Part shown: one piece after another, positions 35,479 through 45,747 of the stretch
Position numbering within the stretch: the stretch's first letter is position 1
Layout: the number at the start of each line of letters is the position of its first letter
DNA from: Arcicella rosea
GTDB lineage: Bacteria; Bacteroidota; Bacteroidia; Cytophagales; Spirosomataceae
Assembly: GCF_014204325.1 (NCBI RefSeq)
Contig: NZ_JACHKT010000001.1
Coordinates: 124,001 to 188,000 of the forward strand
Direction of reading: 5' to 3'
Length of the DNA: 64,000 nt
Translations under genes and position numbers: made by a program
Notes under the pieces: generated by a model
What the model saw: the letters and a program-made list of their open reading frames with translations, nothing else
Told to the model about the DNA's origin: nothing
Databases searched by the model: none

Positions 35479-36939
35479 ATGCAAATCCTGTCCAATCTTT
35501 TAAAAAATATTAAAACAATTACCATCATTGGTGATTCATCGGTTGAAGTATCCTCTATAATCATTGATTCTCGTGTAGTAACAGAAGGCTCAATGTTTGT
35601 GGCATTGAAAGGAACACAAGTAGATGGACATACTTTTATCGAAAAAGCAATTGGATTGGGAGCAAAATCAATTCTTTGTGAAGATTTACCAGCAGTACAA
35701 GCAGAAAACATTACTTATATCCAAGTAAAAGATGCGTCAGAAACGTTGGGTTATGTTGCTGCTGCATTTTATGGTAATCCTTCAGCGAAATTAAAATTAG
35801 TTGGCATTACAGGAACTAATGGAAAGACGACAACCGTGATGTTATTATTTCGTTTGTTTCGTCAATTAGGTTATCGCTGTGGATTAATTTCAACTGTTCA
35901 GAATCAGATTGATGAAGAAGTAATTGCTTCAACACATACCACGCCCGATGCCGTAAGTTTAAACAAACTTTTGGCAGAGATGGTACAAGCTGGCTGTACT
36001 CATGCTTTTATGGAAGTAAGTTCTCATTCAGTGGTGCAACATCGTATTACAGGAGTAACTTTTGCAGGAGCAATTTTCTCAAACATTACACACGACCATC
36101 TTGATTTCCATGGAACGTTCGATAATTATATCAAAGCAAAAAAAGGTTTTTTTGATGCTTTACCCAAAACAGCTTTTGCCTTAATCAATGTAGATGACCG
36201 TCGTGGTTCGGTAATGGTGCAAAATACCAAAGCAAGTATCAAAACGTATTCTTTAGAAACACTTGCAACCGTAAAAGGCAGAATCGTTTCAGATAGTATT
36301 TATGGATTACAAATGGAAATAGATGGACGAGAAATACATTTCCAGCTTATTGGTACTTTCAATGCTTATAATTTAATGGCTATTTATGGTGCAGCTACGC
36401 TATTAGGCGAAGACCCAGACGAAGTATTAGTTGAAATGTCTGGCTTAAAAACAGCACCGGGAAGATTTGAACAAATCGTTTCTATTAAAGATAAAAAAGT
36501 AGGCATCGTAGATTATGCCCATACGCCAGATGCTCTTGAAAATGTGTTGAAAACTATCAAGCAAATTAAAGGAGACGATCAACAAGTAATTACGGTAGTA
36601 GGTTGCGGAGGAAACAGAGATGCTACCAAGCGACCAATCATGGCAAAAATTGCTTGTAGTTTATCAAACAAAGTAATCTTGACATCCGATAATCCAAGAA
36701 AGGAAGACCCGCTCGAAATCTTAGCACAAATGCAAAAAGGTGTTCCACCGATTGATTTCAAGAAAACTAAAACGATTGAAGATAGAAAAGAAGCCATTTT
36801 TTATGCAGTAAATACGTTAGCACAAGCAGGAGATATTATTTTAGTAGCAGGAAAAGGACATGAAACTTATCAAGACATTCAAGGAGTGAAACATGATTTT
36901 GATGATAGATTAGTGTTGAAAGAAGCTTTCGGGAACTAG
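35479..36939 (+). CDS. murE: UDP-N-acetylmuramoyl-L-alanyl-D-glutamate--2,6-diaminopimelate ligase
   Basis: 486 residues; adds the third amino acid of the peptidoglycan stem. ATP-binding GTNGKT at 112-117, YAHTPDALENVL (central/ligand domain) and DNPR at 404-407. DNPR marks meso-diaminopimelate-specific MurE, so the stem peptide probably contains meso-DAP as expected for the phylum. 41 bases after the penicillin-binding protein gene, probably cotranscribed. Confidence 0.95.
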   Translation: MQILSNLLKNIKTITIIGDSSVEVSSIIIDSRVVTEGSMFVALKGTQVDGHTFIEKAIGLGAKSILCEDLPAVQAENITYIQVKDASETLGYVAAAFYGNPSAKLKLVGITGTNGKTTTVMLLFRLFRQLGYRCGLISTVQNQIDEEVIASTHTTPDAVSLNKLLAEMVQAGCTHAFMEVSSHSVVQHRITGVTFAGAIFSNITHDHLDFHGTFDNYIKAKKGFFDALPKTAFALINVDDRRGSVMVQNTKASIKTYSLETLATVKGRIVSDSIYGLQMEIDGREIHFQLIGTFNAYNLMAIYGAATLLGEDPDEVLVEMSGLKTAPGRFEQIVSIKDKKVGIVDYAHTPDALENVLKTIKQIKGDDQQVITVVGCGGNRDATKRPIMAKIACSLSNKVILTSDNPRKEDPLEILAQMQKGVPPIDFKKTKTIEDRKEAIFYAVNTLAQAGDIILVAGKGHETYQDIQGVKHDFDDRLVLKEAFGN

Positions 36940-36982
36940 CGATAGTTTTCAACAAAAGAGATGTAGGATTCGGAAGTAAATA

Positions 36983-37015
36983 TTGCTTTAAAACTCAATA
37001 ACATTAGTAAATTTG
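36983..37015 (+). promoter_or_regulatory. Promoter candidate before mraY
   Basis: TTG (36983-36985), 22-bp spacer, TAAATTTG (37008-37015). The spacer is longer than usual; the -7 element is perfect. Lies in the 150-base gap after murE. Confidence 0.45.
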
Positions 37016-37089
37016 CTACTTGTTTTATTTTTAAGGAGCTATTTGAGTAAATCCACTTAATTTTTCGCCATCATTCTAACCAAATTATT

Positions 37090-38304
37090 ATGCTTTATTA
37101 TCTATTTGATTATTTAGATAAACACTTCAATTTTCCTGGGGCAGGATTATTTCAATACATCACTTTCCGTGCTTTTGCAGCGGTAATTACTTCTTTAGGA
37201 ATTGCTGCAATTTGGGGAAAAACAGTTATTAATTTACTCAGAAAATTACAAATTGGCGAAGCCATCAGAGATTTAGGATTAGAAGGACAAATGCAAAAAA
37301 AGGGTACTCCAACAATGGGAGGTTTCATCATTTTGCTTTCATTAATTGTGCCTACACTTTTGTTTGCCAAACTTGATAATATTTACATCATCTTATTATT
37401 AGTGACAGCAGTTTGGTTAGGTGCTGTAGGTTTTATTGATGATTATATTAAAGTATTTAAAAAGAATAAAGAAGGACTTTCTGGCAAATTCAAAATCGTT
37501 GGTCAGATTGGTTTAGGTTTAATCGTTGGGCTTACAATGTGGTTCAACGATGACATCAAAGTACGTTTTTACGAAAAAGCTAAAATTGCATCTAACATAG
37601 GCGAAGTACATAAATTTACAGATTCAAAAGCCTTGATTTCAACTGTACCTTTCTTGAAAAACAACCAATTTGATTATAGCTACTTGATTCCTGATTTCTT
37701 AGGATTAGATGAATATACTTGGGTAGTTTATGTAATTGCAGTGATTTTCATCATTACTGCGGTTTCAAACGGAGCTAATATTACCGATGGTATTGATGGA
37801 TTAGCCGCAGGAACTTCAATGATTATCGGAATTGGTTTAGCCATTTTAGCTTATGTTTCTGGTAACAAAGTATTCTCTCAGTATTTGAATGTAATGTTTA
37901 TTCCTAATTCAGGAGAATTAGCGGTGTTTTGTGCCGCTTTTGTGGGTGCTTGTATTGGCTTTTTATGGTATAATTCATTCCCTGCACAAGTATTTATGGG
38001 TGATACAGGAAGTTTGATGCTGGGCGGAGTAATTGCTACTTTGGCTATCGTAATCAGAAAAGAATTATTGATTCCTGTTTTGTGTGGTATTTTCTTGATA
38101 GAATTAGTTTCCGTAATTATTCAAGTAAGTTATTTCAAATATACCAAGAAAAAATTTGGCGAAGGGCGAAGGATTTTTCTGATGTCGCCATTGCATCACC
38201 ATTTTCAGAAAAAAGGCTACCATGAAGCTAAATTGGTAACTCGTTTCTGGATTATTTGTATTCTTTTAGTAGTAGTTTCTTTGGTAACATTGAAATTAAG
38301 ATAA
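37090..38304 (+). CDS. mraY: Phospho-N-acetylmuramoyl-pentapeptide-transferase
   Basis: 404-residue integral membrane enzyme making lipid I from UDP-MurNAc-pentapeptide and undecaprenyl phosphate. About ten transmembrane segments. Signatures: KKGTPTMGG (about 70-78), FIDDYIKV (Asp-Asp, about 116-123), [12 protein letters not shown] and the [11 protein letters not shown] loop near the C-terminus. The insert around residues 160-215 is typical of Bacteroidota. murD, ftsW, murG, murC and ftsQAZ, which normally follow, are absent, and a terminator ends the unit. Confidence 0.96.
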   Translation: MLYYLFDYLDKHFNFPGAGLFQYITFRAFAAVITSLGIAAIWGKTVINLLRKLQIGEAIRDLGLEGQMQKKGTPTMGGFIILLSLIVPTLLFAKLDNIYIILLLVTAVWLGAVGFIDDYIKVFKKNKEGLSGKFKIVGQIGLGLIVGLTMWFNDDIKVRFYEKAKIASNIGEVHKFTDSKALISTVPFLKNNQFDYSYLIPDFLGLDEYTWVVYVIAVIFIITAVSNGANITDGIDGLAAGTSMIIGIGLAILAYVSGNKVFSQYLNVMFIPNSGELAVFCAAFVGACIGFLWYNSFPAQVFMGDTGSLMLGGVIATLAIVIRKELLIPVLCGIFLIELVSVIIQVSYFKYTKKKFGEGRRIFLMSPLHHHFQKKGYHEAKLVTRFWIICILLVVVSLVTLKLR

Positions 38305-38323
38305 ACAGAAAATACTTTTATGG

Positions 38324-38357
38324 AAACTCCTTTGAACCATCAAAGGAGTTTTTTTAT
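38324..38357 (+). terminator. Terminator after mraY
   Basis: Stem AAACTCCTTTGA / TCAAAGGAGTTT with a 4-nt loop, then seven T residues. Confidence 0.9.
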
Positions 38358-38577
38358 CCCCAAATGTTACCATTCATAAAAACTTCATAAAATTTGCATT
38401 GCTCCCAAAAACTAATTTGTAAATTTGACGTTATCAATTCATGAAATCTATAATTGATTTAGCTTTAGAAAAATACATTAACCAACTGATACTTGTTAGT
38501 TTTTGCAGAAGATAAGCGATATTTTTCTAATTTTGAAAGCTATTTTTTTACTTGATACATTAATCCATCGAATAAAA

Positions 38578-38832
38578 ATGTTAAAATTCCTGCTTATATT
38601 ATTTCTTATTCTATTTATTTTTCCACGTTTATTGAAATGGGCTTTAAGAGGTTTTGTAGTGTCTCAGTTAAATAAAACACAACAAGATTTTCAACAAAAA
38701 CAACAAACTTACAGCAATACGAGCCGTAAACGAGAAGGAGAAATAGACGTAGATTTTATTCCTCCTAAAAATGGTAAAAGTTCTGAGAATTTTAATGGAG
38801 GAGAGTATATAGATTATGAGGAGGTCAAGTAA
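38578..38832 (+). CDS. DUF4834 family small membrane protein
   Basis: 84 residues from the ATG at 38578 (MLKFLLILFLILFIFP); a longer frame reaches upstream to 38503 without family support. One transmembrane helix at the N-terminus, then a hydrophilic tail with IDVDFIPPKNGKS and ending GGEYIDYEEVK. The GEY(I/V)(D)YEEV ending is characteristic of DUF4834, found only in Bacteroidota. Function unknown. Transcribed alone. Confidence 0.8.
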   Translation: MLKFLLILFLILFIFPRLLKWALRGFVVSQLNKTQQDFQQKQQTYSNTSRKREGEIDVDFIPPKNGKSSENFNGGEYIDYEEVK

Positions 38833-38936
38833 AAGACCTCTTTTTATTTTGTACTTATTTAATGATAGTGCATTTGTGAAAGATTCTGTAATCTAGTCTG
38901 ATTTTTATACGTTTATCTAATAATTATCGAATAAAT

Positions 38937-38966
38937 TTTGATTTAAGGTTTAAAATTGTATTTTTG
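38937..38966 (+). promoter_or_regulatory. Promoter before the unknown exported protein gene
   Basis: TTTG (38937-38940), 18-bp spacer, TATTTTTG (38959-38966): full consensus, 23 bases before the TTG start at 38990. Confidence 0.65.
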
Positions 38967-38989
38967 TTGAATAAAAAATTGCATTTTTC

Positions 38990-39523
38990 TTGAAAATAGC
39001 TTTAAAACATATCTTTTTTTGCATTCAATGCACATTTTTGATTTTTCTACTTATCAAAACAAACTCAATATTTGCACAGAAAAATTGTACTAATCCAAGT
39101 TTTTTTATTGTTGGAAATAGTGTTCATAAACCTGTTGTTTTAATACTTTCTACCAAAAAAATCAGCAAAGTAATCGCTCTGTCATGTCAAAACGCAGATA
39201 ATGTATCAAGACGATACAAAACGCTAAAAGACTTTCAAAAACATACTCGCTTTTTCCCATTAAGTAATTTATTTTTTGGTTTTGATGACTCCGAATTAGA
39301 AGAGGAGGAGGAAGAAGACAGTGTTCAGAAAAAAAGTAAAACCGCAAAACGTAACCGTTCTGCATACTTAGTTGGCTTTCTGAATACTCCTGAGTCTTCA
39401 CAATTTGACGAAGAAAAAATACTGCAAAAAACTACTTTTAATCATTTTCTTAATCCATTTTATCTTGATGTAATAATTCAATTACATTCACCACCTCCAG
39501 AATTATTTTACTTATCGGCTTAA
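38990..39523 (+). CDS. Exported acidic protein of unknown function
   Basis: 177 residues with a TTG start; a signal peptide (hydrophobic CTFLIFLLIKTNSIFAQ, cleavage after about residue 30). The mature part has a run of six Glu after DDSEL (about 101-111) and a basic SVQKKSKTAKRNR block directly after, and ends SPPPELFYLSA. No family recognised. A full-consensus promoter lies just upstream, which supports expression. It precedes the RND efflux operon by 270 bases; similar small exported proteins with a SPPP ending are sometimes seen beside efflux genes, but I cannot show a link. Confidence 0.5.
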   Translation: MKIALKHIFFCIQCTFLIFLLIKTNSIFAQKNCTNPSFFIVGNSVHKPVVLILSTKKISKVIALSCQNADNVSRRYKTLKDFQKHTRFFPLSNLFFGFDDSELEEEEEEDSVQKKSKTAKRNRSAYLVGFLNTPESSQFDEEKILQKTTFNHFLNPFYLDVIIQLHSPPPELFYLSA

Positions 39524-39797
39524 TACAATCCAAAACATTCTCAATAAAGCACTAATTTCTTCATACAAGAAATATCGCTAATTTCTATTCTGTTATTTCG
39601 ATAGAGTAAAAATAGTTTTGAGTATTGTTCAAACGGACTTGTTGTTGTAATGAATCTCATCAAAAATGGGTTTCCATGTATTGTTTTGGCTTTTCCATTC
39701 GATATGTTGAAAACCATAATCTATCTATTGCTTCTACTTTGCTTATTTGTCCTAAAGTTGAAGCCAAACCAATCAATTTCACTTAATCATTCATATA
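39524..39797 (+). other. Gap upstream of the RND efflux operon
   Basis: 274 bases. A TAGTTTTG (-7 type) lies at 39613-39620 without a clear -33 TTG. A 75-codon frame starting at 39650 runs into the adaptor gene in another frame and is rejected. Confidence 0.45.
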
Positions 39798-40919
39798 ATG
39801 AAAAGAGTATTTGTATTTCTCAGCACAATTATTATTTGTTTACAGTTAGCGGCTTGTTCAACAAACAAAGACAGTAAAGAAAAACAAGAAGAATTTCCGA
39901 CGACTAGCCCAATCGTCATTGATACTGAGTACAATAATGACTATGTATCAGATATTAACGCTATCAAGAATGTTGAAATTCGTGCGAGAGTAAAAGGCTA
40001 CATCGAGAAAATCCATGTGGATGAAGGAAAATTTGTAAAGCAAGGACAAATATTATTTAGCATCAGTAGTCAAGAATATAAAGAAGAAATCTTGAAGGCA
40101 AAAGCGATGCTAAAAAGTACTATTGCTGAAGCAAAAGCTGCTGAGTTGAATCTACAAAACGTAAAACTGTTGGTTGACAAAAATGTAGTTTCTAAAACAG
40201 AATACGAAATGGCAAAAGCAAAATTAGATGCTTTGAATGCCAAAATTGAAGAAGCTCAATCGCATGAAACCAGTGCGAAATTGAAATTATCATTTACTGA
40301 AATCAAAGCACCATTTGATGGTATTGTTGATAGAATTCCGAACAAAATAGGAAGTTTAATCGACGAAGGGACTTTGTTAACAACCATTTCAGATAATAAA
40401 GAGGTATTTGCCTATTTCAACGTATCGGAAAAAGAGTATTTAGATTTTGCAAAAACCATTCGTGAATCAGCCAAAAGTGAAGTGTCTTTGATTTTGGCAA
40501 ACAACGAAACGCATGATTATAAAGGAAATATTGAAACAATCGAAGGAGAATTTGATAAAAATACAGGAAGTATCGCTTTCAGAGCAAGGTTTTCAAATCC
40601 AGAGAGAATCTTAAAACATGGCTCAAGCGGTAAAGTAAGAATTAAAAATCATGTAAAAAATGCTTTGGTAATTCCACAGAAATCAACTTTTGAAATTCAA
40701 GATAAAGTCTATGTTTTTGTAGTGGATAAAAACAATAAAATTCAAACCAGAAATATTGTTCCGAAGCTACGAATCCCACACTTATTTATCATACAATCAG
40801 GTGTTTCCACAAGTGATAGAATTATTTATGAAGGTATTCAAAATCTAAAAGACGGCATGACGATTATTCCAGAGATGATAGCGATGGATAAAATCATCAC
40901 AGAGTTGAGAAGTAAGTAA
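39798..40919 (+). CDS. RND efflux periplasmic adaptor (membrane fusion protein)
   Basis: 373-residue AcrA/MexA-type lipoprotein: lipobox LAAC with Cys20, then the beta-barrel/lipoyl half AIKNVEIRARVKGYIEKIHV, a helical hairpin at about 100-160, and the second lipoyl half IKAPFDGIVDRI with GSLIDEGTLL. It connects the inner-membrane pump with the outer-membrane channel. First gene of a three-gene operon; the pump follows after 34 bases. No regulator gene is adjacent, unlike typical AcrR-controlled systems. Confidence 0.94.
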   Translation: MKRVFVFLSTIIICLQLAACSTNKDSKEKQEEFPTTSPIVIDTEYNNDYVSDINAIKNVEIRARVKGYIEKIHVDEGKFVKQGQILFSISSQEYKEEILKAKAMLKSTIAEAKAAELNLQNVKLLVDKNVVSKTEYEMAKAKLDALNAKIEEAQSHETSAKLKLSFTEIKAPFDGIVDRIPNKIGSLIDEGTLLTTISDNKEVFAYFNVSEKEYLDFAKTIRESAKSEVSLILANNETHDYKGNIETIEGEFDKNTGSIAFRARFSNPERILKHGSSGKVRIKNHVKNALVIPQKSTFEIQDKVYVFVVDKNNKIQTRNIVPKLRIPHLFIIQSGVSTSDRIIYEGIQNLKDGMTIIPEMIAMDKIITELRSK

Positions 40920-40953
40920 TTTGTCTTTCAAAGATTTTTAAAAAATAAGAAAT

Positions 40954-43900
40954 ATGTTTTCAAAATTCATCAATAGACCCGTGTTGTCGATTGTGATTTC
41001 GTTGATTATCGTCTTTTTAGGCGTATTGGCGGTGACACAATTGCCCGTGACACAATTCCCTGATATTGTTCCTCCAGCCGTTACTGTAACTACAAAATAT
41101 ACAGGAGCAAATGCCGAAGTATGTGCCAAAGCCGTAGTAACACCCTTAGAACGTGCCATCAACGGAGTATCAGGCATGACTTATATGACCTCGGTTTCAG
41201 GAAATGACGGAACGAGTATCATCCAAATTTATTTTCAAGTAGGAACAGACCCAGACATTGCGGCAGTAAACGTTCAAAACAGAGTTTCGACAGTATTAGA
41301 TGAATTACCCGAAGAGGTAATCAAAGCAGGGGTTTCAACCGAAAAAGAGGTAAACAGTATGTTGATGTACTTAAACATCATGACGAACGATACCACAGCG
41401 GATGAAAAATTTCTTTACAACTTTACCGACATCAATATTTTGGCAGAATTAAAAAGAATTGATGGGGTAGGTTTTGCGGATATTATGGGGCAGAGAGAGT
41501 ACTCTATGCGTGTATGGTTAAAACCAGATAGAATGATTTCCTATAATGTTTCTGCGGAGGATGTAATAAAAGCCCTAAAAAGCCAAAACGTAGAAGCTGC
41601 TCCCGGAAAAATAGGTGAAAGTTCGGGTAGAAAAGCTCAGTCTTTACAATATGTATTGAGATACACAGGAAAATTCACACAGATTTCGCAGTATGAAAAT
41701 ATCATCATTAAGGCAAACGCTACGGGCGAAATACTTCGTTTGAAAGATATTGCTGATATTGAATTTGGTTCTTTAGATTACGATGTACTTTCTAAAGAAA
41801 ACGGACGACCATCAGCAGCAATCATTATGAAACAAAGACCGGGTTCAAACGCAAGTACGGTTATCAGTAATGTGAAAAAAAGAATGGCTGAACTAAAAGC
41901 TACTTCGTTCCCGCCCGGAATGGATTATACCATTAGTTACGACGTATCAAGATTCTTGGATGCTTCTATTCATGAAGTAATCAAAACCTTGATTGAAGCT
42001 TTTATTTTAGTGGCTTTGGTGGTGTTTCTTTTTTTACAAGATTTCCGCTCAACGCTTATTCCAGCCATAGCGGTTCCAGTTTCATTGATTGGTACTTTCT
42101 TTTTTATGCAGCTTTTTGGTTTCTCCATCAATATCCTTACGCTTTTTGCTTTGGTGTTGGCTATTGGTATTGTGGTGGATGATGCGATTGTAGTAGTGGA
42201 AGCCGTTCACGCAAAAATGGAATCCGAACACTTAGGACCTAAAGAAGCAACCATTGCCTCTATTAACGAAATTAGTGGTGCTATTTTGGCAATTACTTTG
42301 GTAATGACTTCCGTATTTATTCCAGTTGCCTTTTTGTCGGGGCCAGTGGGGGTTTTTTATAGACAGTTTTCAATTACGATGGCAATCGCCATTGTGATTT
42401 CCGCCGTCAATGCCCTTACACTTACGCCAGCTTTATGTGCGATTATTTTAAAAGATAATCATGGAAAAGCCAAAAATAAGAATTTATTAGACCGCTTTTT
42501 CGACCAATTCAACCAAAAGTATGATGCCCTTTCTGAAAGATACAGAAAAGTACTTCGAGTAATTGTGAATAGGAAAGTAGTAACCTTCGCAATGTTGATT
42601 TTCTTTATTGTGGCTACTTATGGCGTGAACATCTTCTTGCCATCAGGTTTTATTCCAACAGAAGACCAAGGAACAGTGTATGCCAACGTAACTACGCCAA
42701 CGGGTTCGACGATTGAAAGAACCGAAGCCGTAATGGACGAAATCCAGAAAGCCGCCAATGCAACCGATGCCGTTGAGTCGATTTCTACTTTGGCAGGTTT
42801 TAGTCTTCTTACGGATGGTTCGGGTGCTTCGTTCGGTATGGGTATGATTAACCTAAAGCCATGGGAACACCGTAAAGAATCGGTAGATGAAGTAGTAGAT
42901 ATTCTGACAGAAAAAACTAAGAAAATCAAGGATGCAAGTATTCAGTTTTTTCCACCGCCAGCAGTTCCCGGTTATGGAAATGCCAGTGGTTTTGAATTAA
43001 GAGTACAAGACAAATCAGGAAGTGGAGATTTACAAAAATTACAAAAAGTAACCAAAGAATTTGTCAATGAACTCAATAAACGCCCTGAAATAGCGAATGC
43101 CTTTACCAGTTTTGATGCGAATTTTCCACAATATTTAATCAATGTGGATAACGAAAAAGCAGCACAAAAAGGCGTAACCATTGATAATGCCATGGATAAC
43201 CTCCAGTCTTTAATAGGTAGTTATTACGCCACCAACTTTATTCGTTTTGGACAAATGTACAAAGTAATGGTTCAGGCTTTACCTAAGTACAGAGCCCAGC
43301 CAGATGATATTCTAAGAATGTACGTGAAAAATGATAAAGGTGAAATGGTACCTTACTCGGCATTTATCAAAGTAGAACGTGTTTACGGCCCAGAACAATT
43401 GACACGCTACAATATGTACACCTCAGCAATGGTAAATGGCGAGCCAGCCGAAGGTTTTAGTAGTGGAAAAGCCATTGAAGCCATTAAAGAAGTAGCGGCT
43501 ACAAAATTGCCTAAAGGCTATACTTACGACTGGTCGGGGATGACAAGAGATGAAATTTTATCGGGAAATCAAGCGATTTATATTTTTATCATCTGTCTTA
43601 CTTTCGTTTACCTTTTATTATCGGCACAGTACGAAAGCTTCATTTTGCCAATACCTGTAATTCTGTCTTTACCGACAGGTATTTTCGGAGCATTCTTCTT
43701 ACTCTGGGCATTGGGTTTACAAAACAACATTTATGCACAAGTTGCCTTAGTCATGTTGATTGGGCTTTTGGGAAAAAATGCGATTTTGATTGTAGAGTTT
43801 GCCATCATGAAAGAAAAAGAAGGCGTTACGCCATTTGAAGCCGCCATAGAAGGTGCCGTTTCAAGACTTCGTCCGATTTTGATGACTTCCTTTGCCTTCA

Positions 43901-44094
43901 TTGCAGGACTTATTCCTTTGATGATAGCCACAGGAGCAGGGGCAATCGGAAACAGAACCATCGGTACAGCCGCCGCAGGAGGGATGCTCTTCGGAACGGT
44001 CTTTGGCGTTGTACTGATTCCCGGCTTATACTTCGTTTTTGCTTCTTTAGCACAGAAAAAAGAGAAAAAGGCTTCGGTGTCGCCTGTACATTGA
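40954..44094 (+). CDS. RND efflux inner-membrane transporter (HAE1 family)
   Basis: 1046-residue proton-driven multidrug pump of the AcrB/MexB type: MFSKFINRPVLSIVISLIIV start (TM1), porter domains, and TM4 motif GIVVDDAIVVVEAVH with Asp409-Asp410, which mark drug pumps (HAE1) rather than metal pumps. PAIAVPVSLIGTFFFMQLFG and the C-terminal GLLGKNAILIVEFA are family features. Twelve TM segments as expected. Substrates cannot be told from sequence. Confidence 0.95.
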   Translation: MFSKFINRPVLSIVISLIIVFLGVLAVTQLPVTQFPDIVPPAVTVTTKYTGANAEVCAKAVVTPLERAINGVSGMTYMTSVSGNDGTSIIQIYFQVGTDPDIAAVNVQNRVSTVLDELPEEVIKAGVSTEKEVNSMLMYLNIMTNDTTADEKFLYNFTDINILAELKRIDGVGFADIMGQREYSMRVWLKPDRMISYNVSAEDVIKALKSQNVEAAPGKIGESSGRKAQSLQYVLRYTGKFTQISQYENIIIKANATGEILRLKDIADIEFGSLDYDVLSKENGRPSAAIIMKQRPGSNASTVISNVKKRMAELKATSFPPGMDYTISYDVSRFLDASIHEVIKTLIEAFILVALVVFLFLQDFRSTLIPAIAVPVSLIGTFFFMQLFGFSINILTLFALVLAIGIVVDDAIVVVEAVHAKMESEHLGPKEATIASINEISGAILAITLVMTSVFIPVAFLSGPVGVFYRQFSITMAIAIVISAVNALTLTPALCAIILKDNHGKAKNKNLLDRFFDQFNQKYDALSERYRKVLRVIVNRKVVTFAMLIFFIVATYGVNIFLPSGFIPTEDQGTVYANVTTPTGSTIERTEAVMDEIQKAANATDAVESISTLAGFSLLTDGSGASFGMGMINLKPWEHRKESVDEVVDILTEKTKKIKDASIQFFPPPAVPGYGNASGFELRVQDKSGSGDLQKLQKVTKEFVNELNKRPEIANAFTSFDANFPQYLINVDNEKAAQKGVTIDNAMDNLQSLIGSYYATNFIRFGQMYKVMVQALPKYRAQPDDILRMYVKNDKGEMVPYSAFIKVERVYGPEQLTRYNMYTSAMVNGEPAEGFSSGKAIEAIKEVAATKLPKGYTYDWSGMTRDEILSGNQAIYIFIICLTFVYLLLSAQYESFILPIPVILSLPTGIFGAFFLLWALGLQNNIYAQVALVMLIGLLGKNAILIVEFAIMKEKEGVTPFEAAIEGAVSRLRPILMTSFAFIAGLIPLMIATGAGAIGNRTIGTAAAGGMLFGTVFGVVLIPGLYFVFASLAQKKEKKASVSPVH

Positions 44095-44139
44095 TAGACT
44101 TTTGTCGAAGAATTTTTCTTAAAAAATATTTATAATAAT

Positions 44140-45585
44140 ATGATGCTTAAAACAAAATATCAAATACTTGCTTTAGGAATGTTGATTTTTGGACTGTTTA
44201 CTCATTGTAAACCGCTCCAAAGTTTTCAGCAACCTTCCTTAAAAGCTTTGCCAGAGAGTTTTCAGAGTAAAAAAGATTCAACCAACGATGCCGTTGTGAA
44301 CTGGAAGAGCTATTTTACAGATGAAACATTAATCGGATTGATTGACACGGCACTGACCAACAATATTGATTTGTTAATGACTTTGCAAAAAATTGAAATG
44401 GCACAACAGCAACTCAATTTTGCAAAAGTGTTAGGAAAGCCATTTGTAAGTGCTGGTGTTTCAGTCGGACAAAAAAGATTTGGGAAATATACGATGGATG
44501 GAGTGGGTAACTACGATACCAATTTTTCAAATAATATTACCGACGACCAAAAAATACCAGAACATCTTCCTGATTTTAATATCGGTTTGCAAAGTTCTTG
44601 GGAAGTAGATATTTGGGGAAAATTACGCAATAAAAAAATGGCAGCCATTGCTCGTTATTTAGCAAGTGTTGAAGGTAAAAACTGGATTATTACTAATTTG
44701 ATTTCTGAGATTTCAGCAAGTTATTATAGTTTGATTGCTTTGGATAATGAATTGGATATTATCAAAGAAACCAGAAATCTTCAATTGAATCAGTTGCAAA
44801 TTATTAAAGCTCAAAAAGAAGCTGGTTATGCCAATGAATTAGCGGTAAAGCAATTTGAATCTAGAATCCTCAATACAAGAAGTTTGGAAGTAGAAATTTT
44901 GCAGTCGATTGTTGAAATTGAAAATAAAATTAACTTTTTGTTGGCAAGGTATCCGCAGCCTATTTATCGTGATAAATTGCAATTTACCAAACCTTTGCCA
45001 ACGCAAATCCGAATGGGAATTCCGACACAATTATTGAGAAATCGCCCAGATGTGAAAAAAGCAGAGTATGAAGTAATGGCAGCCAAAGCAGATGTTGAAG
45101 CGGCACGTTTGGCTTTTTATCCTTCATTGAACATCAATGCGAATCTTGGATTCCAAACCTTTAATCCTGCTTATGTTGTTTCGCCACAGTCAATCGCCTA
45201 TAACCTTTTAGGCGGTTTGTCTGCTCCAGTAATCAACAGAAAAGGATTAAATGCAGATTTCGGCATGGCGAATGCCATTCAAACAGAAGCTTTGTATAAT
45301 TACCAAAAAAGTATCATAGGGGCTTATACAGAGGTTTATAACGAAATGTCGAACATTAAAAACCTTAATTTAATTCAAGATTTAAAGAGTCAAGAAGTAA
45401 GTATTTTAACGGAATCTATCGTTACTTCTACCGATTTATTCAAAACTGGTAGAGCCACTTACTTAGAGGTTTTAATCACACAAACCAATGCTTTACAAGC
45501 TAGAATTGAATTGATAAATGTGAAGAAACAACAATACGATGCTGTTGTGAATATTTACAAAGCATTAGGCGGAGGCTGGAGATAA
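44140..45585 (+). CDS. RND efflux outer-membrane channel (OprM/TolC-like lipoprotein)
   Basis: 481 residues of the NodT/OprM family. N-terminal signal with a candidate lipobox ending in Cys24 (GLFTHC). Two repeats of the outer-membrane-factor domain: WEVDIWGKLRNKKMAAIARY and LLRNRPDVKKAEYEVMAAKA are the classic segments. The second Met (44143) is equally possible as start. 45 bases after the pump gene, completing a tripartite system. Confidence 0.93.
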   Translation: MMLKTKYQILALGMLIFGLFTHCKPLQSFQQPSLKALPESFQSKKDSTNDAVVNWKSYFTDETLIGLIDTALTNNIDLLMTLQKIEMAQQQLNFAKVLGKPFVSAGVSVGQKRFGKYTMDGVGNYDTNFSNNITDDQKIPEHLPDFNIGLQSSWEVDIWGKLRNKKMAAIARYLASVEGKNWIITNLISEISASYYSLIALDNELDIIKETRNLQLNQLQIIKAQKEAGYANELAVKQFESRILNTRSLEVEILQSIVEIENKINFLLARYPQPIYRDKLQFTKPLPTQIRMGIPTQLLRNRPDVKKAEYEVMAAKADVEAARLAFYPSLNINANLGFQTFNPAYVVSPQSIAYNLLGGLSAPVINRKGLNADFGMANAIQTEALYNYQKSIIGAYTEVYNEMSNIKNLNLIQDLKSQEVSILTESIVTSTDLFKTGRATYLEVLITQTNALQARIELINVKKQQYDAVVNIYKALGGGWR

Positions 45586-45747
45586 ATTATTAGGGGATTC
45601 TTCTTTGATGAATATTTTTCTTAAAAGAAGAATCCCATTTACAACATCGAAAAATATTAATGTAAGGTGTTTTGAGAAAATGGCGAAAGAAAGGTTTCCA
45701 AATAATTTCCTTAAATTCGTATCATCAATAAATTAAAATTACCTTTC

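Noticed and set aside
39650-39877. 75-codon ORF overlapping the RND adaptor start
   Set aside because: Its last 80 bases lie inside the adaptor's signal sequence in another frame; no family features.
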